DNA of 64,000 nucleotides, taken from Morella rubra. Its lineage: Eukaryota > Streptophyta > Magnoliopsida > Fagales > Myricaceae. A model generated the notes under the pieces. That model saw only the letters and a list, made by a program, of their open reading frames with translations. It had not been told where the DNA came from and did no database searches. The stretch's first letter is position 1. Each line of letters begins with the position of its first letter. Both the position numbers and the translations under genes were made by a program. The stretch is taken from positions 33,527,010 through 33,591,009 of the forward strand of contig CM025849.1 in the NCBI GenBank assembly GCA_003952965.2, in the 5' to 3' direction. This document shows, in pieces, positions 11,399-24,800 of the stretch.

Positions 11399-14300
11399 CT
11401 ATTTGATTATGCGGAAGCTGTCCTCAACATTTCTTGTGATTGAGTCCACAAACTGCAAAAACGAAGGAAAAAGGCTAAGGCAACCAGAGGAATATATAAG
11501 ATAATTTTCTCTTTCTTTGGGTTTTCTTTATAGTAATTCTCAACTCTTCTAAGATCAAAAATAAATTTTTGTTAAGATTCTGTGCTGCATTAAAAGAAAG
11601 TGATACTAAGTTTAAACGTGACTTATCAATCATTAACTTCAAAATTATCATGGATTCTTTCATAATAGTATCAATTTCAGACTTCTGCAATACATACGCA
11701 GTGTATGATCAATTACCTTTTGACAATATATTGTCTTCCAAATAACGTTTAGATGGTTTTTTTTTTCAAATAAATTTTGATCATTTTCTCACAGTTCTCT
11801 AAAATTGTTAAACAGCCTTGTCCCCATCCCCACTTGAAGAAACTTTCTGGATCACCTGCTACATTGCATGCCTAATCAAATTTGTGTGTAGTTATTCCCT
11901 TGCTAGTTTTTAAGGTGGAATTTACTGACCTCCCAATATAACTCTGTCGCGGTCACATTGACTCTTACGTAGCCAAATTCAGAAATCCTCACTAAACTCC
12001 AGCTATTTGTCTGTTGATAAGCAAGAACATGTAAATTTTTGGAAGTTTATTTATAAAACATGAAGTGTAAATATTTGCACGAGGATAAGGAGAAATGCTC
12101 ACATTGGTGAAGTTGTCCAAGGTGAAGCCAGCCATACCAATAATTGCCTGCACAGGGGCACTGTAGTTGGTGTTGTTATATGTGTCAACCCCATTTGCAT
12201 CTTTTGTAGGCACGGCCAAGCATTGTCCTTGGTAAACGGCGCAAGTTCTCTCATAATTATGAACATGACCAAATAGAGCCAGATCAACCTAGTCCACATT
12301 CCCAAAAATAAATTATTAGAGAGCAGCAAAAGGTCATGACCAGCTTGATGATCCTAAGCCAGCCTATGTGCTTTACCTTGTACTGAAGAAGTAGTGGTTC
12401 TACAGCAACAACAAATAGCGGATCAACACTGGTGACTGGATTTGAAGAGGTATACATTGGTCTGTGCCTGCAGTCATTGAATGTTATGCTTCACTATAAC
12501 TTCGGCAAACTAGAAGATATCTTCAAATATGGTATTATATCTGTCACACAATTTAAAGGCGCATGCAGCATTTAAATTCTATTGGAAAAACTTAAGGAAA
12601 AGTGACCAAAATATAATCTAGACTAGCTATTACAGGTTAAGGATATTGATCCGACCATTCAGTTTTACTATACTCACCCCATAAAAATCAACCATGGAGT
12701 TTTTGATCGATTAACCGAACCCATGTCTGCCGCCATCCAATTATACTGCATTAATTCAGTATGCCCGTGACATTAGTAAGAGAAAAAGTGATATTAAATC
12801 ATATAATAGAGAGACCCATGAAAAGACTTAGGAAAATATATAGCTTAAGGGATGAGCTTCCTTATAGCAAATTAATTACCTGCTCGGATCCCACTGACCA
12901 ATCATGCTCCGTTGAAATTACTGTAAAGTGAACACTAGCTTGTTCTATCGAATACCATGGCTTATCCATCGCTGGGGTTGGCATTTGGAAATAAGTATCA
13001 TAAGCAACTCCACATTCTCCACCTGAATCAGGAGTTACATATACTGAACCAGAGCCTGCATAGTCCCTGAAAAAAGAAGAAGAGCTATTTAGTGCTCTTG
13101 GTAAAAAGGAAATTGGGTGAAGAATATGTTCTTGAGAGAGAGAGAGTTTTGATGATTGGTATGTTAATTACTGATCTCAAAGGAAAATTCCAGACCTATT
13201 GCTCTTACTTATGCAATTTTAGCTTAATCACTAAATCATCACAAAGTGTAATTCCTCGACCATTATTTAGACTCAAAAGAACCAAATAATTTGAAGAGGA
13301 TTGGAGTCCTTAAAATGAATAGATACGTTATACCTCCCATGATTTTCATTCCAGTTTGCTTGTAGTTAATTACAGGTACTGCATTATTTACCCCAAAAAA
13401 AGAAAACTTACCTCTCGTGATTTCCAATCGCAGTCATGTAAGAAACTTTGGAAGCCACCGGTTTGATAAGTGAAAGGAAGAAGTCCCACTCAACTAAGAA
13501 GCCTGTTGCGTAGCTTATATCTCCAATATGGAAGATGGAATCCACATTTACAGAATTCACTTGGTCAGTCACGGCATTAATCACTGAGATAGATCCCGGC
13601 TATATGCATCGAGAAACGAAAAAAAAGGTCTCAGTTAGTATGTAATAATACTATAGTTTGTACTTTTTCAATATGGTTCACTTGCACATGCAACATATAT
13701 ACATGGGCATATCTGTCACTTATACGCAATTATATGGATCCTACCTGAATGTAGTGTTCGACTGAAGAATCAAAAGGAGCCTTTCCCATGTCACCATATG
13801 CAATAAAATACAGTTGATCCGATCCTCCAGCAGGTGGAGTCCGAAATTCAATTTCATCACTCCAGCTATAAGAATTACTGCATTATATTTAAATAATGTT
13901 ACTTCTTTGCAGTGACGGAACGACATGGGGCGCCCTGAGCGGCTGCCCCACTCTGTCCTGTAAAATAAAAGGAGTTTTTTTTTTTAAATGTATTTGCCCC
14001 CAGACGGGCCAGGCCCGCCCCCTGAAGCCCAGTCTCCTTCTTATAAGATCAAAAGCCGCTGCTCCACCATTTCACGAAGACTCTCTACCTCTAGGCTCCA
14101 GCCAGCCTCCCCCTCTCCTCCACGGCTCCGTCGCTGCCATCTCCCGAAGCCAATCAGCAAGGTATGTTTATCCCAATTCCCCCGTCCATATTTGGTCTCT
14201 TAATCCTTTATAGATTTAAATTTCTAGTTCATTCTTTTGACTGTTGTTCCAATTTATTGGTTTCCTCTATCTTGTTATGAACGCTTTTGAAAATGATAAG

Positions 14301-16501
14301 AAGCTAATGATGTTGTTCTGGTTCATTTTTCCTTTAAAGCTTTATTCCTTTCCCGGCGGACCATGTTTGGTCTCTTGATCTTGTTCAATCTTTTGTGGAG
14401 ATAAAGGAATGAAGAGGAAAACTGGTTTGAATGATATTCCCTAAGTGAACTGTAAATAGGTGCTAATTCAGCATTTTCCAAAATATACGAGTAGAATCTG
14501 CAAAAGAAATCATCATGGGATGTCACTTAAAGAAACAAACAATGAGAAAGATGCATATAAGAAATATCTAATTATCTAAACCTACAACTGTCTCAATATT
14601 TAAATAAGTTACAATCTTATAAAGCTCACTGCTTCTATGAAAATAAATCAAGTTTGAACATATTGTGGACCGTTAGCTCATTGACAATGTAGAAGTTTTG
14701 GAATGCCCTATATATAAACATGTAGATGCTATACCTTCCATATCTGTAGAAGAAGTGCTTGAAGGCTGAAGTCCTTTCATTACTGCTGAATGAATGAATC
14801 CTGGATCATGCCACCCGAAGTCTGCTGCTGGACTTGGTAGAGCTGAATCTATAATCAGTTTGATAATTGTAGTGAGAGATCTAAGTTAAAGGTGTATAAT
14901 TGTAGATAAAACTAGAAAGGAGAATAATGTTACTTTTTCTTTTTCCAAGTTCGGTTGATGTAACAAATTGTTGTCTATAGAGAAGCGAATGATAATAATA
15001 TGGACGTAAGAACTCACTGGTGCACATATCAGCCTGTGTAAAGGTACTGACAACTGAAGTTTGTGACATGCCATTGCCATATTGCACTTGTTGAGGTGCC
15101 CCATTACCACTGACCCAGGTTAATCTCATCTGCACCATCAGTTCACGATATTAATTAATGTAGTGTTATTCTCTTTGGCTACTAATTAAGTTAGATTATC
15201 TCTTTATATCGGACTAAGTTTGTATATGGGTTAACCAAATTAGCAACAAAGACAAGGACTTCATAAACAAACAATTAAAAAAGGTTGATTTGCTACTTAC
15301 TGATGCCCCAGATGAATCTATGCTTGAGAGATGTCCATTGAGTGGCATGTTTGGATTAGCAAAAGTCAGAGGGCTGGACCTAGTTAGAATGCAAGGTGTG
15401 TCGAATCCACCAGTGAAGAACACAAATTCAATGTCGGTTCTTATGTTACAACCTGGAATGTTATGGAACCGTTGCACGTGGACACAATGCAGTTGCCAAA
15501 CAGATCATGTACTTGGCATTGCTTGTTTTTGCAACTCAGATAGTTGGGATCATTGCTCACGTACTGCGCCTGCAATTTTCAGTATCAATATATTAGAATA
15601 TATGGATATGTCAGTTTCACGCAGCCTGGGTCAACGGAGTTAAATATTGTTTGAGTGCTGTCGAGAAAGTCTTTTGTGATAATTTCGTACGTCTTTACTT
15701 CAGGAAACCTCAAACGCGGGTTTAAACAAAAAATCAATTATTTAATGGAGTTATTTGGACAATCAACTAGATGCATGTGAAAGGCCACACGGAATGTGTT
15801 TTCCAAAATGAAATGATTTTTTTTTTTTTTTAAGATGGTATATAAGGCCATGGGCTCAAGTCTTTTTGTTCTCGTTTTCGTTTGGTGACTAGTACTCGAT
15901 CTTACTTGAAACAAATCAATAGCCACAGCCTCTTGCGTGTTTCTGAGATTAGTATCATGTTTACCTTGACAGGATAGTGACAGAGTAGAGGAAGTTCACT
16001 AAGATCACCAGTTTGTGCATTAAGAAGCCCACTTAATTGACAATTTTCAACGCTGCATATGCAAGAAAATGGAACCAAACCAGGGAAGAAGAAAAAAGAA
16101 TGTTGAGCTTGATAATCTACAGAATGTTATTGAGGAAGATAGATATCATTTTTCAATGTTGAATCTTACTTAGAATTAGCAGGCGAAATCATGGCGACCC
16201 AATCACGGCCTGAGGGATTCAAGACTCCGGTAACAGTAACGCGGAGATATTCTTCATCTGAAAGGCTGGAATCTGGACTAACATCAATTTGGAGAAAAGG
16301 GCTTGGGTTGGGGCACTCGATCAAAGTTCTTCTGCTTAACAGCCGGAATTCTGACGTTGCAGTGTGATTTTGGTGCATGGCAGTGGAGTTGAGGTATAAC
16401 GGATGCAAGGACCATGAAAAAGAAGGAGAGGTAGAACAAAGAACGAAAATGAGTAATATGGTGAAGAGTCTGAAAACCCAAGAAGATTTGCAAGGTTCCA
16501 T
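11399..16501 (-). CDS. PAP copy E: probable inactive purple acid phosphatase 27-like, frame-broken
   Basis: Thirteen coding exons on the minus strand: 16170-16501, 15965-16052, 15301-15569, 15018-15129, 14735-14842, 13745-13877, 13412-13599, 12880-13066, 12678-12745, 12377-12467, 12103-12288, 11930-12010, 11399-11452. The start at MEPCKSSW precedes a hydrophobic leader. Metal-site motifs are present: GDMG, GDISY, GNHER, GHRPMY, GHVHNYER. The protein ends FRIIK. Two 1-nt losses break the frame. In exon 3 (about 15448) GTAAAC has become GTAAC. In exon 5 (about 14756) CACCTTC has become CACTTC. Both sites are intact in B. Exons 3-13 are almost identical to B, but exons 1-2 are nearer the D/C type (TGDL and LCHYPVK, as in D). 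Intron 5 carries a 722-bp hAT-like insertion. The family is normally secreted; activity is not predictable here. Confidence 0.8.
13902..14639. mobile_element. hAT-like non-autonomous DNA transposon in intron 5 of PAP copy E
   Basis: The element spans 13910-14631 (722 bp). It begins CAGTGACGGAACG and ends GCTCACTG, giving short inverted termini CAGTGA/TCACTG. It is flanked by near-identical 8-bp direct repeats CTTCTTTG (13902-13909) and CTTCTATG (14632-14639). The matching intron of copy B (about 30016-30024) is an empty site with a single CTTATATG. The left end is GC-rich, with a CATGGGGCGCCC-type start common in plant hAT elements. No transposase frame is seen. Confidence 0.85.
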
Positions 16502-16913
16502 GAGAAAATTACAAGGAGAAAACATGTTAGGAAGCATAGAGCCATATGAGGATTATATAGTGATCTTAAGGTTGGAAAACATTGGAATAACGTTCGAATA
16601 TTTATGGAAAATACGGCAAAGGATGCCTGATTAGGCAGATACTGGGTAGGGAGCTTGATTTCTTGACGTAACATTCTTTGTTGCATTGATACTACTGAGG
16701 TTGGTAACTACCCCTTCTTTTGTGTTGAGTTCCTTCGGTGAATTTATTTTTCTTTTTACCCTCGACTTATTTTAGAAACTTCTCACAAATTCACCTCTTT
16801 GTATGTTCCCGTCTCTCTTTCTTCCTCACTAGCTGACTACTTTTTTTTTGGTAGTTACTCTTAGCACCCTATCCGCTAGGACACAACATTAATTGCAGTC
16901 ATTTCACAGTAGT
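16502..16913. other. Promoter side of PAP copy E
   Basis: This AT-rich stretch upstream of the copy E start has a TATATAA candidate on the minus strand at 16553-16559, about 50 nt from the start codon. It has no match upstream of copies A and B, whose promoters resemble each other instead. No gene is seen. Confidence 0.5.
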
Positions 16914-17610
16914 TATGAAAGAGTACTCGTATAAACCTACTTCCTTCAGGTGAAGATAAGATTGGATTTCAGGACATTAATATACAGTTATCTGAACTAA
17001 CTTGGTTAGCATACTGAGGGTACCAATTAATGCTGCACCAATAATCTAGCTGCAAGACTAAATTCAAGACATCACATCCTTGTCCGTCAGAGGGGAGGCC
17101 CTATGGGATGCAGCAAAAACGACACATGAACTGTTCATCATTTAGTGTCATAGCTAAAAGCCCTCGTGATTAGTATGATGGGCAAGGAATTGTGAACCAC
17201 CCCTTTTGTTGGATAGAGATCCCAAAGTAAACTACCACACTAACAGAGCTAAAGCCTTCATGTGCTATCTATAACCTTTCTAGATTGCCTTCTTTCGTTT
17301 GTGTGGGGAATTACTTGCTAGATAAATCTCCGGAGATTGGCTCAGAGTCTTTTGCATCTTTATGGCAGCTTGCGATATGTGTATCAATGCTCTCTTGTCA
17401 TTAATAATGTATTGAGACTAAGAACTTAGTAGCGTAGTGGCAGTAGCCAGAAGTCTGAACCTTTTAGCCAACATATAATTACATATTTGTATGAAGAATC
17501 TATATTTGATCATACTAGGATGTGGACGTTCCTACAGAGAATTAGATATATCAGTTGGACTATTACAATATAATTCCAAACTTTCACATCGCAGCATTTG
17601 TTTTAGCTTG
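16914..17610. repeat. Intergenic spacer repeat, copy beta
   Basis: This 697-bp unit starts TATGAAAGAGTACTCG and ends TTTTAGCTTG. It is homologous to 4-1116 without the TRIM-like insertion, and to the immediately adjacent copy at 17611-18275. It is non-coding. Confidence 0.85.
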
Positions 17611-18275
17611 TATGAAAGAGTACTCGTATAAACCTACTTTTTCAGTGAAGACAAGATTGGATTTCAGGACATTAATATGGGCAATTCTCTGAACTAACTT
17701 GGTTAGCATACTGAGGGTACTAATTAATGCTGCACCAATAATCTGCAAGACTAAATTCAAGACATCACATCCGTGTCCCCTTAGAGGGGAGGTCCTATGG
17801 GATGCTGCAAAAGCGACACATGAACCGTTCATCATTTAGTTTGATGGGCAAGGAATTGTGCACCATGCCCCTTTTTGTTAGATAGAGATCCCAAAGTAAA
17901 CTACCACACTAACAGACCTAAAGCCTTAATGTCTATCTATAACCTTTCTAGATTGCGTTTTTCTTCTTTGGGTGGGGAATGACTTGCTAGATAAATCTCC
18001 AGAGACTTTGGCTCAAAGTAATTTCATCTTTATGGCGGCATGCGGTATATGTATCAATGCTCTCTTGTCATTAATAATATATGTGAGTCTTAAGAACTTA
18101 GTAGCGTAGAGGCAGTAGCCAGAATCGTTTAGCCAACATATAATTACATATTTGTATGAAGAATCTATATTTGATCATAGTAGGATGTGGACGTTCCTAC
18201 AGAGAATTAGATATATCAGTTGGACTATTACAAAATTATTTCAAAATTGTCGCATAGCAGCATTTGTTTAGCTTG
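17611..18275. repeat. Intergenic spacer repeat, copy gamma
   Basis: This is the second tandem copy, abutting the previous one. It continues directly into the 3' flank of PAP copy C, as alpha does into the flank of D. It is about 30 bp shorter than beta because of small deletions. Confidence 0.85.
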
Positions 18276-18812
18276 TAAAGTACAGCTTCTTTTTTACTGT
18301 GGATGGCCAATTTTATATACAGTGATGGGGATGCAGAGGTAAGGCTATGAATAGGTTGACCAGGAATTCCATTTTTATTTTCCTTTTCATTTGGCCTCCT
18401 CAACCTATAGTTCTGCAACTCAGGCTTTTTCCGAGAAATTCCCCTCATGCTAAGATGTATAATGTATTCCTAAGAAGATCTTAGGTTAATTCACCAACTC
18501 TACATTTGTTTCCTTTGGAAAAGCCAGAAAACCTGAAAAATAAAAAGCATCTATTACCAGATTAATTTCCTTTCTGTGATGGAAGTTACCTACCACAGCC
18601 TCTCATTTTCCCCATTCTTCTCAGAAACTAGGGAAAAACATAATGTTAGGTGAAAAATTATCGTGACAATAAGCTACTAAAAAGAAATTACATAATCATT
18701 TAATTATAACCAAGAAATGCTTAGAAGGCTTCTCTAAGGAAAACACTCTAGCCTCAGGTGAAAATGTAGCTGTAATCATGTCCTGTTGAAATTCCACTAT
18801 ATACACCTCCAA

Positions 18813-21800
18813 TCAAATCCACTTATATGCGCAAGACATTATGAAGGAAAAGGTACTACAACTCTCTCTCTCTCTCTCTCTGTTGTCCTCATCTACTGCC
18901 ATCCCAGCGAAGCTAGTCATTATTTGTGAGACATCTACAAATTCGCCACTTGGATTCTTAGTTATGCGGAACCTGTCCTCAATTTCCCTCGTTGCTGCAT
19001 TCACAAACTGGAAGATTGATGAAAACGGGTGAGATAACTTCTATGTTCAAGAATAAAAATAAGAATGTGTATTGTAACTAACATCATGTCAAGTACCTAT
19101 CCAATGAAAAAAAAAAAAAAAAGGCAGAAGACATTATGTCCTTTCCAGATATCCTGTTTCTGTAATGAAGAGCTTGAGCGTGTGCAATACTTGTGAAAAT
19201 ATTACTCACAAATGCAAAGGTAATTGCAGTAGGCTCTCAGTGAAACCTCTTTAACCAGCCATTTTATTTGCTGAGCATGTAAGCCACTAGGGGATTATGC
19301 TCAAAGGTGCACACTTACAGGATGCAAACACCGAGGACATAAATAAGCAGAACGCCATTCTAATCTATCTAAAACTCTAAATAGGAATGTCTAAAGTTAA
19401 GCCCACAGGCTTTGGCTCGAGGAAAAGAAGGATATCTTGTGATTTTGGTGGACTGGTCATAATCGCCTTGGTACTGCATCTGACTGAATATGTGCCAAGC
19501 AATACAGTAATGAAAGTTTTCTTTTCAATTATCCTCCTCGTCAAATTTGTTCTCCAAATCTGAGCAGAGCATTGCCCCCATTAGTCCCACAGGATACTCT
19601 AGCTCCAAAATAATACAGGGCAATCTAATAGACTAACCTATGATGCTAAAACCTTCTTACTCTTAGGCATGTCAAATGACCTATTCAGTGTTTAAGGACA
19701 ATATTTGACGATTTGTCAGAAAGAAAACACTATGTAGGTATTGATGGAAATAGGACCTCCCAAGTGCGGAATATAATACCAAATTTCCTCTCTGAATCTT
19801 TCAAATTACTGTCTTTTCTAGTTAGATTTTGGATATCAAACTTGCTCATACAAACCTCAAAACTTATCTCTTCCTTTGTTGCATGCCCTCTTAAATAACC
19901 AAATTCAGAAATCCTGCGTCGACTCCACCTGTCCAAATTGACAAGAACAATAAACATAATGGTTCACCTACGATATATAAGAGTTTAGTATATACATATT
20001 ACGTGGATACATTCTTGGGAAATTAACGGGAGAGGGATCTACTTACATCGTTTGTGAAATCTAAGGTGAAGCCAGCCATACCAATAACTGCCTGCACTGG
20101 GGCACTGTAATTTCTGTTATCATAAGTTTCAATGCCATAGTCATCCATTGTAGGCATGGCTTTGCATTCTTTTCGATAAACTACGCAAGTTCTCTCATAA
20201 TTGTGGACATGGCCAAAGAGAGCCAGATCAACCTAGATCATGTACCTAACTTTGTATTAGAATGCAAGAAAAAAGGGGAAAACTGATCATTCAAGAAGCT
20301 CAAGGAGTTTACCTTGTTGTCAAGTAGTAATGGTTCTACATTTTCAACAAATTTCTTATCCACACTGAAGATCCCAGATGTTGAAGTATACATGGGTCTG
20401 TGCCTGCACTGGCAAATCTTGTATCGATACATGTTGAAATTAACTTTGCACTTAAAAAATCAGTCAACTTTTGCTTTTGGTAGCATTTTTATGAGTTCAG
20501 TTCACATATATTGAGGACCTTTCGAACTAGACAGATGCACTGACAAGTATCGTCCATGCAGAGATTCATGCAGAATTTATGCCTGATAGAGACCAGGTCA
20601 CATGCAGAGATTCATGCTGACATAGTAAGGGCATATTTCATTAATAAAAAAGAAAGGAAATCAACCAGTCTGTGAAGTCTAATTACCCCATAAAAATTAA
20701 CCAAGGGGTTTTTGATCGATCAACGGTAGCCATGTCTTTTTTCATCCACTCATACTGCATCAGAAAAGCACACCCATGACATAAGTAAAAAGTCAAAAAC
20801 AACTTAATAGGTCTCAAGTACTTTGACACTAAAGTTAGATTAATTGTTTCATTTTACCTGCCTCTTTATTTTCTGACCAATCATGCTCGGTGGAAATTAT
20901 GGTGAAGTGAACACTTGCTTGTTCTATGGAATACCATGGCTTATCCTTAGCTGAGGTTGGCATTGGAAAGTAAAGTCTCATAAGGAACTCCAGATTCACC
21001 ACCTGAATCAGGAGTAATGTATATTGATCCTGAGTCTACATAATCCCTGCAAAAATAAAGAAAATATTCATGCCCAACTACTGATTCCACTCGTGGATCA
21101 CATCATCAGTTTTTTAGGCGTGCAAAGTGGCTGCCAGTTAGCCAGTATCAATTAGCAATCCAAGCTCTAGCCAGCAAATACAGAATCAAAAGTTTGATTG
21201 CTTTGCTTCGGAGTTATATTGATTTTATCTTTAGGCCCATCACTGATGCATTACGTATTATAGCTCTTTCAGCATCATGAAGAAAATGCTGAATTTTCCG
21301 GCATCCATGGTTTCACTAAGACAACTTTTTTGATGCAAGTATCTGGATTATTTTACAGAAAATAAGATGAAAAGAATTGGAGAAAAAATGCTACCTCTCA
21401 TGGTTTCCAATAGCAGTCATGTATGGAACTTTGGACGCAACCGGGCTTATAAGTTGAAGGAAAAAATCCCATTCTACTAAGAATCCAGTTGCGTAACTGA
21501 GGTCTCCAATATGGATGATTGAGTCAACTTTTCCAGAGTTTACTTCGTCAGTCAGAGCTTCAATCACAGAAATGGATCCTGGCTATATGTAGGATACAAT
21601 TGAGAAACATGGTCGTTAGTACCAGCTGTATCAGTTTCCATTCCCAAAAATTTAGTTCACTAGCAGATGCCACAGTATTTGCAATTGAAAAGTAGAAACT
21701 TTAGATTGGAACAGCAGGTCATCGCTGATACTAATTTGGATGAAAGAGTTGAAAATGATATGATGCTGTGATAATTGTACGTTGCTTATGCTCTTTTTTT

Positions 21801-24800
21801 CTTCTTTTTTTGTGGGATTAGTGCGTGTTGCTTATGTTGAAGTCACCTTTAACGTCTGTAAATTGAAGTATATGAGGTTGTCTAAGCTAAAAAAAGAAGT
21901 GTACAAGTTTGTGCATGGTACAAAACTCTCCATCGCATCTGTTCTCTGCAGGAGTGCAGATTTGCCATGTGCGTCTAAAAGTGTGTCCTGTTTTTTTGTT
22001 GAAAGACAGGCGGAAACAAGAGCTTACAAGAATGGGATGTCACAGCCATACCTTCCATATCTGTAGGAGAAGATGCTTGAAGGCTGAAGTCCCGTCATCA
22101 CTGCTGAATGAACGAATCCTGGGTCATGCCAACCGAATTCCTTGGCTGGACTTGGTAGAACAGCACCTATCGATTTCACGATCCCAAAGCAAGTTTTAAG
22201 CAGAAAATCAGTTGCCATATTTCGGAAATATTGTCTTTGTCAAAGAATGTGTCAAACAGAAAACCCATTAGTGCAGAAGTGCACAAGAGTATGCAAAGGT
22301 ACTAAAGGCTCAATACAGTAAATTGAGCTGAAAACAAAGAGAAAACATAAAGAATCCCCTATACTTAAGAAATGGAATTGGCACGAGTATCTCACGCTTC
22401 ATGTCATCTTGGGAGAATGTAGTAACTTGTGATGGCTCCGTTTTTCCACTCCCATATTGAACTTGTTGAGGCGCCTCATCACCACTTACCCACGTTAATC
22501 TCATCTGCATCACCATCCTAGTGTTCAGTTGATAAGCAGACTAATCCTTTTCGTAGCATGGACTTATTGACTACTGACACTTCATTTCATTGCTGTGTCT
22601 AATTGGAAGCAAACAAGTGACACAAAATGTTTATTGCTTACTGATGTTCCAGTTGAATCTATGCTTGATAGATGTCCATATAATGGCTGTTTTGGATTAG
22701 CAAAATTCACAGGGTTTGACCGAGTTAAGACGCAAGGTGTATCGAATCCACCAGCAAACAATACGAACTGGATGTCGGTTCTGATATTAATGACATGAAA
22801 CCTCAATGAACCACTGCAAGTGGTTGTCAAGCATTTGCCATCCTTATATTCCTTGCATTCCTTCTTTGTGCAGTTGAAGTAGCCTGGATCATTACTCATG
22901 AACTGTGCCTGCATTTTTATTCAGACATTTAGATTTTTGTTAGCATTCTATTTATTCAAGCTTGTAAACAAAACAATATTTGTTTCTGATTTCAATTAGA
23001 ACCATGTGAGTGGTGTTTCTCTGAGAACGGAAAAAAGCACTGAAGGCCCAACTACTATCCAAGATTTATCTAGTTGTCGGTAATAGAGAATATAATTCAA
23101 ATAATAAAATTTACTTGACAGCTCAAATTTTTGGATAAATGATAAATTTACAGGCAAAGGAGAACAAGTTATGCTTGATAAATAAGGAGATACAACAGCA
23201 AAAGTCACGGATTTTTCTTTATTCATATTAATACTTTCACTGTTTAGGGAAGTGGTTGATGGGTTACGATCAAAGTTGGCTTGCAGAAAGACAGCTTTTG
23301 GGCTTGAGATTTGTTTATTGAGAATACCATACCAACCGCCATTCTGGCAATTACTTTGAAAACTACAAAGCACCACTGTAACAGCCCTGATTGTGGTGAT
23401 TTTTTTTTTTAAGCAATACTTCATTAAGATCTCAAGAATCCCAAAGATCACAAAGAGAACTTAAAAAAAGTGGTTAAGGGGATCAGCCCCGTATACACCC
23501 AAGGATTATTAGAGAAAAGCTCAAGATTATGGGGAACACTCCCCTCAAAATGAGAGAAGGCGACACAATGAGTAATGTCATGCCCTAAAGAATTCGCATT
23601 AGGATGAGAAAACAGAAACTCCCAAGAAAAAAATGGATGGAATTAAGAGTCGAGAGTCGTGGCTAATCGGTTTGATCTTCCACGGACAGCAACGAGGGTA
23701 CTGCGTAAAAGCAGCAACCACCACCTGCGAGCAGCCCTGATTGGGTGATTGCTATATCTAGGGTCTCTTTGTCTAATCGTACTCCGAAGTGCTTCGTTCT
23801 TTCATGAAAAATCATATTCTTAGTCCTTGTTCTTGCTTTTGTTCTAACACATGCCAGAATATTATATCCACAAGCATAGGAGTATTCCTTCTCCGCATTA
23901 ATTTTGTCACTTGTTAGCCATATAAAAGAAGAATTACTTAAAGAAGCGAAAATGAATGAAGACCATGGAAGTGTTGAAGAAAAAGTTGAAGAAGAAAAGA
24001 AATTGCTCTAAGGCACAATAACCTTGCTTTTCTCAAAGGATATTGGGTCACGCACGTGCCCGTGAGGTGCATCATAACTTGCACACATTGTCCTATAGCA
24101 AATACATGTGAAATGTTTCCACTCATAAATGCCTTCAAAATACTAGCTATTATACAATACATAGCATATTATCTTTATCTTCTACATACAAGAAAGACAA
24201 ACGAAATGAAAAAAAAAAATCTGATTGGTTGAGAAGGAAAAAAAAAATATCAAACTTGAATAAAATGCCATTGCCACAAGCAAGGAATAAATCCTGTGAA
24301 GGATGGAATATAGTCCTCATCCATATGGCTATCTTAATGCCTTTGCTGAACCATCCCCCATTAATGTTGATTGCTATTGGCTTCTTGACGTGACTGATTC
24401 TATGTTACGTACAGATGGTTTTACAGCCTGCGATTCGTGACTTGTTTTCCATGTGTTTGACAGCAAAACTGGTGTTTTATAAGTACACTTCCCCACCTAG
24501 ATCCCACCCCTCTTTATTGTCCTTTTGACTGTAACGTTTCTGTTTTGTCTCTCTAAATGACAGTTGGTACACACATGGACCATATGTACTATCCATACGC
24601 GTGGTCTGTGGATTGGGACCATAGCCTAACTCCCAAAGCTTCAAAAGTTTCTCAAGACAAATTCTAGTGGGATTATACATTAATGGTCTTTCCAAAATTC
24701 TTTTGTAAATCAACTCTTTCCCTCCTAATTTCCTAATTCCTTACTTTTAACGTGGTTGGACGATATTAGCCTATGTCCACAGGGACCACAACGCACAAAG

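Larger units (their letters stand above)
4..15905. repeat. Segmental tandem duplication, unit 1 (PAP copies D and E)
   Basis: Spacer, PAP copy D and exons 3-13 of PAP copy E match 17611-31693 in the same order and orientation, through introns and intergenic DNA, with small indels. The local offset drops from about 17.16 kb to 15.98 kb as indels accumulate, including the 900-bp deletion in C and the hAT-like insertion in E. Similarity ends in intron 2 of E, before exons 2 and 1. Confidence 0.9.

Noticed and set aside
11044..11406. A 120-codon plus-strand open frame between PAP copies D and E
   Set aside because: It contains homopolymer-derived Phe and Lys runs, runs into the last exon of E on the other strand and is not kept open in the matching region of the second unit.
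13896..14213. Open plus-strand frames with Pro/Ser-rich translation inside intron 5 of PAP copy E
   Set aside because: They lie entirely within the hAT-like insertion, start in its GC-rich end and show no known domain.
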